Assembly (NCBI GenBank): GCA_010094045.1
Contig: ML986579.1
Coordinates: 550,957 to 614,956 of the forward strand
DNA from: Lojkania enalia
Lineage: Eukaryota; Ascomycota; Dothideomycetes; Pleosporales
Length of the DNA stretch: 64,000 nt
Direction of reading: 5' to 3'
A program made the translations under genes and the position numbers. Of the stretch, positions 44,388-54,050 are shown one piece after another; within the stretch, counting starts at the first letter, position 1, and each line of letters opens with the position of its first letter. Under the pieces are notes generated by a model. It did no database searches. It saw only the letters and a program-made list of their open reading frames with translations, and was not told the DNA's origin.

Positions 44388-45841
44388 TTAGTAAAGATCA
44401 TGCACAATCTTTTTCACTATTCAAAAATGTCAGCCCTCTATAAAAAGAATTCATAGAGGAAAGAGACCTACAGTTCGCAAAATCCTTGTGCTCCTTGCTG
44501 TGCAACGCACGGATGGCAATGGCTTCCTCCTCAGAATCACCCATCGGGACATTGTACTGCGATTCTAGTTAGTTCTGAAGTATGCTGGAAGAGATTTCCG
44601 ACCTACCGTTGTAAGACTTGTCTTGTGTCCGAGTTTTTCCACGAGCTCGGCAATTGCATCCGCCACAATGTGAGAATCCTTTTCGTCGCTTCCGGTGCTT
44701 TGTTTTCCGATGTATGGTATAACCCTCGCGATCTGTTTGGCCTCCTCTGGATTACTAGCCTTGAAGTGTACCGTCGGCGCTAGACTTAGGCAACTAGTAA
44801 TGCCGTGTGGGATGGAATAAGTCGCACCAATGGCATGACCAATACTGTGACTGAGGCCGACACCGCCCGTGTACAGGAATGGAAAAAGGGAGGCGTAGCA
44901 GGCAATGAAAAGCTTTGTGCGGATATCGGCATCATCCGGATTAGCTTTGGATTGCGGAAGGTATATGAAAAGATCTTTTATGGCCTCGAGAGCTAAACGT
45001 TTAGTTGGAATCTCCGAGGCAAGGGGGTGATACAGGAGCTCGACAGCGTGGTCCAGCGACCGAATCTGCGACCTTGTAAGTGCTTTTCTAGGCAAAATAT
45101 AACACAACTTGCCCCTGTGCTTGTCCAAAGGTTTAACGGAGTATATATGGCAAGCTCACCATCGTAAACAACAGCTGTAAGAAATTAGCCAACGGGCATA
45201 GAATGGACTCTAGGACATTACCCTTTGGCACAAGCTCAGGATTGCTCACCGCAATCTTATGCAATTCTTCGGTGGTGAAGCCCGCATTCTGTGTGGTTTC
45301 TGCCACGCTCAAGGTTGTAGGCACAGCGATACTTGGAATCCACTTCCCAGTCTCTTGGTGGATGTTGTATGCAATTGCCTTTGCGGAATCAATGGGAGAT
45401 CCGCCACCTATTGAGATGAGAATATCGCAGCCAGACTTTGCCATCAGATCTGTAGCTTCTCGGATATCGCCAATCGGCCTATGACCATTAGTTGCTCGCT
45501 TCGCGTTCTGTGAGACGTTTGTACTAACGCATGCTGCCCGATCTTGCTGAAAGTTCCACCATGTACCGATCCCAGACTCTTCTCAATAGTTTTAATCACA
45601 GGAGTTTTCTCATAAAGCGACCGGCCAGTAATGATGAATGCTTTGGTGCCCCCAAGTTCGGTCACGACATCTGCCAACTGTTTGGCAGTGCCTACACCAA
45701 ATCGATATATCAGCATGTGCCCAGAAAATGTATGTTGAACGCACCTTTTCCATAAATGAGTAGCTTAACGGGCGATGCTCGATACACGCCCTTCAACGAA
45801 GAGTCAATGCTACCATTCTGATACTTGCTTGGTAGAGTCAT
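44388..45841 (-). CDS. maleylacetate reductase-type Fe-dependent alcohol dehydrogenase
   Basis: 383-aa group III iron alcohol dehydrogenase resembling fungal/bacterial maleylacetate reductases (maleylacetate to 3-oxoadipate, NADH). Seven exons: 45841-45745, 45691-45529, 45478-45222, 45174-45113, 45065-44607, 44556-44472 and 44416-44388. Joins read LIYGKG/TAKQLADVV, SKIGQHA/PIGDIREA, PELVPK/AVVYDGELAIYTP and LWTSTG/IRSLDHAVELLY; the tail is KDFANL/KKIVHDLY. The intron before DHAVELLY uses a GC donor (GCAAGT, 45112-45066). Cofactor loop LISIGGGSPIDSAKA and substrate loop AVPTTLSVAETTQNAGFTT are intact, as is the metal-site region DHAVELLYH with SHSIGHAIGATYSIPHG. An in-frame ATG at 45910 is possible but adds no family-like sequence. 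There is no presequence, so it is probably cytosolic. It is divergent from the thiolase gene, 291 bp apart. Confidence 0.88.
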
Positions 45842-46132
45842 CGTGAAAGATCGGCCTAGAAAAGTACTGGGTTGCCAGGAAACCAGGAAGGGGAATTTGT
45901 TCAATCTCATCCGGGCTTCCTCATCACTGTAGCTTTTCGTTGATTCGTCATGGAGGGGTAGCTCCGACTTCGCCCCACATGCACATCTGTGCAGCTTGAT
46001 GCCCCGCCACTATCCCTGCAGCAAAGCTCCGAAACGGCAGTTCGAGGCTCCTGCGGCCAAGCAACTCGCTCGTTATTCGCTGAGCATCCTTTACCATGCC
46101 AGAATTATTCTTTTCTTGTCTTGATATCGAGT
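45842..46132. promoter_or_regulatory. divergent promoter, Fe alcohol dehydrogenase / thiolase
   Basis: This 291-bp shared upstream region lies between two genes of the same putative pathway, an arrangement typical of co-regulated pairs. No canonical site is certain. Confidence 0.45.
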
Positions 46133-47464
46133 ATGGCGTCTTTCAACAGAATTGCGCGGAGCGTGTTGCAGAAGAGTCCCAACGATGTTGTGCTCTTGTC
46201 CACTGTGCGCACGCCCATCAACCGGAGCTTCAAGGGCGGATTTAAAGATGCACATCCTGAAGACATTTTGATGCCTGTGAGTCGAGTTGCGAAATTAATA
46301 TCCTCTGGATGGAAAAACTGAGAAAGTGCCAGGCACTAAAAGCTGCAGTCCAGCGTGCTGGGATTGAGCCCGGAGATGTCAACGACGTAATGATTGGGAA
46401 TGTGCTGGCCGAACTTGGATTCGCAAAGACTGGCCGTATGGCCCTCAACCATGCTGGCTTTCCTAACTCTACGACATTTCACACGGTCAATCGCCAATGC
46501 TCGAGCAGTTTGCAGGCTATTACACACATAGCACACTCCATCATGGTTGGGCAGATCGATGTAGGCCTAGCAGGCGGCGTGGAGAGCATGTCGAGGAACT
46601 ACGGCTCGCGTGGTATTCCCACCGATGTATCCCCGACTCTCCTAGGATCGCAGATCAAAGATGCGCGAGACTGCTTAATGCCTATGGGCATCACATCAGA
46701 AAACGTAGCCGCTCGGTATGGCATTGACCGAAAGTCGCAAGACGAGTACGCAGTCCGCAGCCATGGTCGAGCTAGTCAGGCACAGAAAGAAGGGCGTTTT
46801 GACTGGGAGCTCGTACCGGTCACCGTGCAACGCATAGATGAGGCAACAGGTCAGCCGACCGGGTTCGAGGTGACAAAAGACGATGGTATTAGGCATGGCC
46901 TGACATACGAGAAAGTCTCCACCCTGAAGCCAGTCTTTGGTGAGAATGGAAAAAGTACGGCCGGCAATTCGTATGTTACCCTTCTCCTACGGGCAAGAGA
47001 TATGTATCTAACCCTACAGTTCTCAAATATCAGACGGTGCATCGTCGACTATTCTGGCAAGGAGGTCATGGGCAGAGGAGCGGGGCCTGAAACCTTTGGG
47101 ACGATTCGTTGGCACTCAAGTTAGGGGCTGTGCGCCGGATGAGATGGGAATTGGCCCCATTTTTGCCATTCCAGCTCTGTACAAGTATACGGGCATTGAA
47201 CAGAAAGATGTGGATCTCATTGAATTGAACGAAGCCTTCGCAAGCCAAATGCTGCAGTGTATTCGAGCACTTGGCTTGGACGAGGAAAAAGTCAACCCGA
47301 ATGGCGGAGCAATTGCTCTTGGACACCCAACAGGCGCGACTGGCGCCCGTCAAACTGCAACTCTTTTCGGCGAGTTGCGGAGACAGGATAAGGAGATTGG
47401 GATCGTGAGCATGTGCGCCAGCACCGGACACGGTGTCGCGTCCATGTTCATCCGCGAGTTATGA
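46133..47464 (+). CDS. thiolase (acetyl-CoA / 3-oxoadipyl-CoA acyltransferase type)
   Basis: 408-aa thiolase: exons 46133-46276, 46333-46970 and 47020-47464 (introns 56 and 49 bp). The acceptor at 46332 is chosen because it gives DILMP/ALKAAVQRAG with family spacing. The nucleophilic cysteine is in NRQCSSSLQAI. The block GNSSQISDGASSTILARRSW spans the second intron, with NEAFASQ after it. The histidine motif is GGAIALGHPTGATGARQ. The second catalytic cysteine sits in SMCASTGHGVASMF, where the usual C.GGG.G-type glycine loop is altered to CASTGHG. The basic N-terminus (MASFNRIARSVLQKS) could be a short mitochondrial presequence; no clear peroxisomal signal is seen. Likely role: cleavage of a 3-oxoacyl-CoA to acetyl-CoA plus a shorter acyl-CoA. 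Assignment to 3-oxoadipyl-CoA rests on neighbours. Confidence 0.88.
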
Positions 47465-47917
47465 TAGAAAAACCAAAAAGCATGCGCTGTTGGTCCAATA
47501 TTCCATTATTGAGAAAGAATAAAATGGCGATTCTGAGTATTTCGATGTCCCAGATTGGCACTGTTCGCGAAAGAGCACACTCGATATCATATTCAACCGT
47601 AGATCAACATCTCGTGTACCTAGGTAGACGAAGCACCCCAAGATCGTGTTCCTAGACTAGACCATGCCGATTGCGTGCTTTAGGGCTAATGTGGGATTTA
47701 GTAGTCACATGCCGCCTAGTCCCTTTTGATGCATCTCCAACGAGTAGCTGCACAGACCGGCATCGGTTCCGTTCATTTCCCCACACAAGCTCTAGGTCCT
47801 TCGGACCCGCCACATTTTCTGTCCTCTGCTCAAGTTTGTGAATTACATTGCTCTTTCCTTTGTCTTCTCTTGCATACGTTTTTCTTGTCCCTTTTTTCTG
47901 CAATTGAGCGTTAAATC
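47465..47917. other. intergenic, lyase promoter
   Basis: This 453-bp gap between thiolase stop and lyase start is T/C-rich just upstream of the ATG (47850-47900), as in many fungal promoters. No gene is seen. Confidence 0.4.
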
Positions 47918-49342
47918 ATGTTCATCCTCTGTCGTGCCGCTTGGCGCGCAGTCCCGAAGTTTTCTACCGTACAGCCCCGTCGTGCTCTCGGCAGTGTGAG
48001 CGCAATTGACTCCGCCATATTCCGAACGCTGTTCGGAACGGATGAGATCAGGAAGGTCTTTGACGATAAAGCGTACTTAAATCGATGCGTTGATGCCGAG
48101 ACGGCACTGGCTCGAGCGCAGTCTCGATGCAATGTTATCCCATCTCACATTGGAGAGATTGTGACTGCAAAGTCAAAGGGAGCCGAATTGGATTTCGACA
48201 GGCTTCGCCACGAGACCGAAATCGTTGGGTATCCAATCCTCCCGTTGGTGCGACAACTCTCTGCATTATGCGGCGACGAAGCTGGTCGTTATGTGCACTG
48301 GGGAGCTACTACTCAGGATATTATGGATCTTGCGAGTATGCTTCAAATGAAAGAGGGATTGGAAATTGTCGAAACAACCCTACGTTCTGTCATTACGAAT
48401 CTCGAGTACCTTTCTAGGAAATATCGCGATACACCAATGGCTGGACGTACCCATCTCCAGCATGCACTACCCATCACGTTCGGTCATAAGTGCGCAATAT
48501 GGTTATCCAGCTTTCAGAGGCACCTGGAGCGCCTTGATCAATTGAAATCGCGTGCACTCATGGTCCAGTTTGGGGGTGCGGCAGGATCTTTGGCGTCTTT
48601 AGGGTCTGGAAATGATGGTATACGCGTACGGAAGGAGATGGCTAGGGACCTCGGTCTAAGTGATCCTCCAATTACATGGCACGTTGCAAGAGATGGTGTC
48701 GCCGAAATCACCAACTTTCTCGCACTCGTTGGTGGAAGCTTGGGCAAGATGGCCCTCGACATTATTATCATGTCGTCCAATGAGTTATCAGAAGTATCGG
48801 AGCCTTTCGTCCCCCACCGAGGGGCTTCTTCGACAATGCCACAGAAACGAAACCCGATTTCGAGTGAGGTTATCTTGGCTGCTTCGAAAATTCTTCGTTC
48901 GAATGCTGGCTTAGTCCTTGACGGCATGGTCTCCGACTTTGAACGAGCTTCCGGGCCTTGGCACCTCGAATGGGTAGCGATACCAGAGAGCTTTGTCATT
49001 GCTGTAGGCGCCTTGAATCAGGCCGAGTTTGCTCTCTCTGGGCTAGTCGTATATCCGAAGCAGATGCTCGACAACCTTTACTCGACCCGAGGGCTCATCG
49101 TAGCCGAAGCAGTGATGATGGGGCTTGCTCCACATGTGGGACGTCAAAAGGCTCACGACATTGTCTATGAAGCTTGCAAAGAAAGTATCGAAAGTGACAT
49201 CAGCTTATTGGAGGCTCTTCAGAAGCGGCCAGAAATTACCGGCAAGATCTCGAACGAAGCCTTGAGCTCCCTATGTGACGCGAAGAACTATCTAGGATCA
49301 TGCGGTCTCATGGTTGACGAGGTTCTCGCCGCATCGAAATAG
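47918..49342 (+). CDS. 3-carboxymuconate cycloisomerase-type lyase (fumarase/aspartase superfamily)
   Basis: Intronless 474-aa member of the fumarase/aspartase/adenylosuccinate lyase superfamily, closest in motif to bacterial PcaB 3-carboxy-cis,cis-muconate cycloisomerase. Its signature loop is GASSTMPQKRNPISSEV; other blocks are YVHWGATTQDIMDLA and MAGRTHLQHALPITFG. The C-terminus has the ADSL_C-like helix set (RGLIVAEAVMMGLAPHVGRQ). The first 30 residues (MFILCRAAWRAVPKFSTVQP, then RRALGS) look like a mitochondrial presequence, unexpected for a cytosolic aromatic-ring enzyme. Fungal protocatechuate pathways normally use an unrelated beta-propeller cycloisomerase. The real substrate may therefore be another unsaturated dicarboxylate or an amide/amine adduct. 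All conserved catalytic blocks are present. Confidence 0.85.
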   Translation: MFILCRAAWRAVPKFSTVQPRRALGSVSAIDSAIFRTLFGTDEIRKVFDDKAYLNRCVDAETALARAQSRCNVIPSHIGEIVTAKSKGAELDFDRLRHETEIVGYPILPLVRQLSALCGDEAGRYVHWGATTQDIMDLASMLQMKEGLEIVETTLRSVITNLEYLSRKYRDTPMAGRTHLQHALPITFGHKCAIWLSSFQRHLERLDQLKSRALMVQFGGAAGSLASLGSGNDGIRVRKEMARDLGLSDPPITWHVARDGVAEITNFLALVGGSLGKMALDIIIMSSNELSEVSEPFVPHRGASSTMPQKRNPISSEVILAASKILRSNAGLVLDGMVSDFERASGPWHLEWVAIPESFVIAVGALNQAEFALSGLVVYPKQMLDNLYSTRGLIVAEAVMMGLAPHVGRQKAHDIVYEACKESIESDISLLEALQKRPEITGKISNEALSSLCDAKNYLGSCGLMVDEVLAASK

Positions 49343-49767
49343 TCAGCCTGGTACTGGATCTAAGATAGCATTCCTTGTTCTCGGGTATTACATTCATTTG
49401 CGCGCGATGCCGAATCTGATACACCACTATTGTAGGCGTCAGCACGCGGGGCGTTTAGATCAGCACTGCATGGATAGATAAATGGACAATTGCATGTTTT
49501 CAATGAAGCGCCTCCCATTATCCCGGTTACAGTTAATATGCCTGCTCACTTCTTGGACCCCTCGCGCTATGGCGGGACGGTTTGACGGGGAAGCCACCCC
49601 GCCATAATTTCATGGAGAAACGTGCCGCCCCACATCATGCGCGGTCCACACCACTCAGCTACGGCAGATCCGAAGCTACGCCTCCGGGAACGTGGATGGA
49701 TCAATATAAGGCTGGACGCTTTCTTAAAAGGTGAACTTCTCCAAACCCTCAAGTCACACATCCCATC
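49343..49767. other. intergenic, dioxygenase promoter
   Basis: This 425-bp gap includes a GC-rich block at 49560-49700 with several CCGCC and CGG triplets upstream of the dioxygenase. No gene is seen. Confidence 0.4.
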
Positions 49768-51538
49768 ATGCCTGAATTCAAGGAACGCAAGCTCGTCACT
49801 GATCCCCAAAAGGCTTTCCACTTCACAGACCTTCAACGACTGAAGCCTACGCGGGAAAATGATCCTTACGAGTATCAAGCAGGATGGGGAAACCGACATC
49901 AATCAGAGGTGATTCCAGGCACGCTACCTGTGGCACAAAACAATCCCCAGGAGGTACGATTTGGGCTATACACCGAAGGAATAACGTACTCCGCCTTCAC
50001 CGCCCCTCGCCACTCAAATTTCAGCACATATATGTACCGTGTTCGACCTGCCGCTGCCCACAGTAAGTCCTGATCATACCTGATTCTATTTTGCTACTAA
50101 CGATGGGCAGAGGGATACGTAAAAATTGAGTCGAAATCGAATATCGAGAACTGCTTTCTTTCAATAAACCCTAAAGTCGCCACTTTACCAGAACAAGCTG
50201 AATGGCATCCTTTCCCATTACCGAAGGATGAGGAGAAAATTGACTTTGCCGACGGTCTACATACCTTGGCAGGAAGCGGAGACCCAAACATCCGGGAAGG
50301 AATTGCCCTTTATGTTTACATGATTAATTCTAGTATGGACCGACGGGCGTTCTGTAACACAGACGGCGATTTCCTCATCACAGCCCAGCTTGGAAATCTC
50401 GACATCAAGACCGAAATGGGCAAAATATTTCTACAACCTGGAGAGATTTGTGTAATCCAGCGAGGTATTAGGTTCTGTATGAACCTTGCCCCGGATACCA
50501 AGGTTGCTCGGGGTTACATTACCGAAGTGTGGGGATCCATGTGGGAGCTTCCAGATCTGGGCCCTCTTGGTGGTCACGGGTTAGCTAACCCCCGCGACTT
50601 TTTATACCCTGTCGCAGCCATTGATGACGATCTCCACGTTGATTGGCAGATCATTAACAAGACCAATGGCCAGCTAGTTACTATTCAGCAAGACCATAGT
50701 CCCTTCGACCTCGTAGCTTGGCATGGAAATGTAGTCCCCTACAAGTACGACCTTACCAAGTTCTCTTCGCAGAATAGTACCTCGATCGACCACACAGATC
50801 CATCCGTATTCTGCGTCCTTACTGCCAAGTCCCGCGATCCTGTTACTCCTCTAGCAGACTTCCTTTGGTTCGGACCACGATGGGACGTTGCGACAAACAC
50901 TTTCCGTCTCCCTTACTTCCATCGCAACTCAGCCTCAGAGTTCCTAGCCTGTCTCTACGGTCAAGGCCTTGGCCGTAGTGATGAATTCTTGCCCGGAGGC
51001 GGGAGTTTTGAGGGATGCCATACCCCTCATGGCGGTTTCCACGAGGGCTATCAGCATGGCATGAGGATTCATGAAGCACAACCCGAGAAGATCTTAACAG
51101 GTACACAGAAACCTTTCAGAACCCACTCAGGCTCTAAAACTGATGCTTTGTAGATCAACTAACGATTATGGTGGAATCGAGTCGCCTCTTCTTATGGACT
51201 GAATACGCTCGTGTCGGATGCGGGACCATCAGTACACATGGAACGGACTACAAGGTCTGGGATGCGCTCCCTGTAAGTTTTTACTGTAAATAGACTTGAT
51301 CTAAATAACAGTTACTGACCGGAAACAGGACCGCTTCTCAACCAATCCAAAGGCCAAAGAACTGCTCGCTCGCCTTAAGGAAGACAAAATTGCCGAGAAA
51401 AAGAGGCTGGCGCCTTACTACATCGGTGGCTTCTCGCATGGTGCAAACACCAGCATGACAGAAGGAGTACATTCAAAGGAACTAAAACCGTACTTGAACG
51501 GAACACATGAGACAAACGGAACTGTGAACGGATCCTAG
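49768..51538 (+). CDS. homogentisate 1,2-dioxygenase-family ring-cleavage enzyme, divergent paralogue
   Basis: 537-aa cupin dioxygenase: exons 49768-50062, 50111-51100, 51154-51272 and 51329-51538 (introns 48, 53 and 56 bp). The N-terminal region NDPYEYQAGWGNRHQSE and LYTEGITYSAFTAPR is classic homogentisate dioxygenase. The iron-binding segment is RLPYFHRNSASEF (His and Glu) with the third histidine in GCHTPHGG. Differences from the orthologue stand out: GGGSFEGCHTPHGGFHEGYQ in place of the usual GGGSLHS-type loop, a changed C-terminus (DQLTIMVESSRLFLWTEYAR) and about 60 extra residues ending in a Gly/Asn-rich tail. The usual fungal enzyme is about 450 aa. It is cytosolic (no presequence). 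Reaction type: oxygenative opening of a hydroquinone-type ring; homogentisate is only one candidate. Neighbours lack fumarylacetoacetase and maleylacetoacetate isomerase. Confidence 0.88.
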
Positions 51539-51830
51539 GCAAATATCTATATTATCATCCTGAAGTTTGGAGGGCATGTCAACTTTCATTCCAGCTTTAA
51601 AGGCAGTATTCTTCATCACCATCATTGCTATATATCCAGATATTGAACGAATGACAAATTCGCTATATTGTTGTAAGCATTCCCGCCTAAGTTCTAAATG
51701 GTCCGTGCATGTCGTTCCCGAGGCTCTTAAGCGACCCCACATGCAGTATGTGGGGCCAAAACTTCGGGCGTGGTGAACGATTTTGCTATAACAACTCAAT
51801 GCTGGACGAGAATTTGGTAGTAACACAACC

Positions 51831-53480
51831 ATGAAGTCGCTCTTAAGGCCTTGTGCAAGGTCAATCGTCCCACGTGCGGCCTCCGGGTTCCTGGCAATCG
51901 GGTTCCCAGCCCGAAATTGCAGGATATGGAATCCGAGGAGAGGGTTGACAACTTCGAAGGAGGTGGACAAAAAGCTGGTAGAGAAGCTTCCACTGGCCGG
52001 AATTAGGGTGTTAGATATGACTAGGGTGCTAGCAGGGGTAGGTTGTCACCTGCTTCGAGGAATGCAGTGAATGGAAGCTAACTCTAGTTAGCCCTATTGT
52101 ACACAGATACTCGGAGATCTTGGGTATGCTCGTTTCAATCATCAAATTTATTTTACTAACTTCCTTCCGGCGCTGAAATAATAAAGATTGAGCATCCGAC
52201 AAGGGGAGATGACACACGATCTTGGGGTCCACCAGATGCGCCATATACTGATGGCGTCGAACGCCAATTTCCGGGGGAGAGCGCATACTATCTTTCGGTA
52301 CATAGCCGATTTTCGTTATTCCCGTTTATGATATTCAGCTCTGTATCCTAACTGCAGCCTAGGTCAACCGTAACAAGAAGTCCCTGGGTCTCTCTTTCAA
52401 TAACCCCGCTGGAATCTCAGTACTTCACAAACTAGTCCAGAGGTGCGACGTCCTTGTAGAAAATTATCTACCGGGAAGCCTTTCAAAATACAATCTAGAC
52501 TACGAAACTCTTAGCAAGATCAATCCTTCCTTGATCTACGCCTCTGTCACAGGCTACGGGCAAACAGGCCCGTACAGTGACCGTGCAGGCTACGATGTCA
52601 TGGTAGAGGCCGAGATGGGTCTGATGCACATTACTGGAGAAAGAGATGGGCCGCCCGTGAAGGTTGGTGTTGCCGTCACTGATCTTACAACGGGAATGTA
52701 TACAGTAATCGGGGTGCTAGCTGCGCTTTATGCAAGGAGAGACACTGGATTGGGTCAATGGATTGACGCGAGCTTGAGCGATTGCCAAGTTGCAAGTTTA
52801 GCAAACATTGCAAGCTCTGGGTTGATTAGTGGGAAAAAGGACAGTGGGAGATGGGGAACTGCACATGGTAAGCTTCAAGGACTTGTAGACATAGCCCGCA
52901 TGCCAATGCTAATGAATATTAGCTTCTGTAGTCCCATATAGGGCATACAAGACCAAAGATACAAATATCGCAGTTGGTGGCTGCAACGATAAACTTTACG
53001 GCATATTGTGCGACAAGATCGGAAAACCGGAATGGAAGGCAGATTCCCGATTTGTCACAAACGCTCTGAGGGTTAAGAACAGAGATACGCTTGACCGGAT
53101 TATTGAGGATGTACTAAAAACCAAGACGACTAAAGAGTGGCTTGATATTTTTGAGGGAAGCGGTATGCCCTACGCGGCTGTGAACGATATTCAAGGCACC
53201 CTCAATCATGAACATGGTGAGATTCCATTAAATCCTATCTCGAATCCACGCTGATTTAGGTGTCGTAGTGCTCGCACGAAATATGATCGAAAAAGTCGAC
53301 CACCCGTCCTGTGGCCCAATCAAACTCGTCAATCACCCAGTCAAATACTCCCGCGCAGAACCAAAAATCAGGAGTCCGCCCCCAATGCTAGGCGAACATA
53401 CAGATGAGGTGCTAAGAGAGCTCCTAGACTATGATGAAGCTCAGATCCAGGATCTAAAGGATCAGAAGACCATAGCATAG
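51831..53480 (+). CDS. CaiB/BaiF family III CoA-transferase (mitochondrial)
   Basis: 461-aa model related to SUGCT (succinyl-CoA:glutarate/hydroxymethylglutarate CoA-transferase). Exons: 51831-52037, 52092-52123, 52171-52297, 52363-52867, 52923-53216 and 53260-53480. The presequence is MKSLLRPCARSIVPRAASGF. Then LAGIRVLDMTRVLAG, PYCTQILGDLG/AEIIKIEHPTRGDD, YLS/VNRNKKSLGLSF and the block VTGYGQTGPYSDRAGYD (catalytic aspartate region) follow. GLGQWIDASLSDC and GTAH/ASVVPYRAYKTKD complete it. The intron 52124-52170 should end just before GCTGAAATAATAAAG, but the acceptor there is GG instead of AG. The only downstream AG (52186) would shift the frame. So the gene is either spliced at a non-canonical site or broken in this strain. 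Role: moving CoA between dicarboxylates in the matrix. Confidence 0.8.
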
Positions 53481-54050
53481 ACTCTGGACCTGTAGAGGGG
53501 ATACATTTCTGCATTATAGCATGGATGCATTGACTGGCGTACGGGATGAAAATTCTCTTCATCACGCATAACCAATTTACATATACACATATTCCTAGAA
53601 ATTTAATATGTCGCGTGTGAATATGGAGAGCCTTGGTAATTTCCTCCAGCCGTTCTCGACCCTAAAGTCGACATCATGCAATTGGCACGAGGAAAATTTT
53701 CGATGCTATTTCTACATAAAATTAAGGCAACGACTTCGAAGAGCGCTTCGATCTAGCTATCCATTGAAAGGAACAGTACGGAGTATTTGCGTTGTAGGTC
53801 CTTTGTTGTCAGCTGCCCTCCACCAAGCCGCGCTAGCCCCACATCAACACCAACCTCCCCACACAACGCCTAGTACATACCCTTGTCATAGTTCAATCCT
53901 TCAGTTACCGACGGCAAGGGTCGTACATCGTGCATGATGAAGATGATAGCAAAACAAAAGGAACTAGTGGGGAAGCTGCACGCCATAGTCTTGGACCACA
54001 CACCTAAGCAAACAGAATTCGTGAGGCAGAGCTCTATACTTTTCGCAACA
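53481..54050. other. intergenic, carrier promoter
   Basis: This 570-bp gap before the carrier is rich in CCACACAA-type motifs around 53840-53880. An in-frame ATG at 53934 lies upstream of the preferred carrier start. No separate gene is seen. Confidence 0.35.

Noticed and set aside
46333..47124. Single open frame running past the thiolase exon 2 donor
   Set aside because: Splicing at 46971-47019 restores SSQISDGAS, the conserved thiolase motif; the read-through frame loses it.
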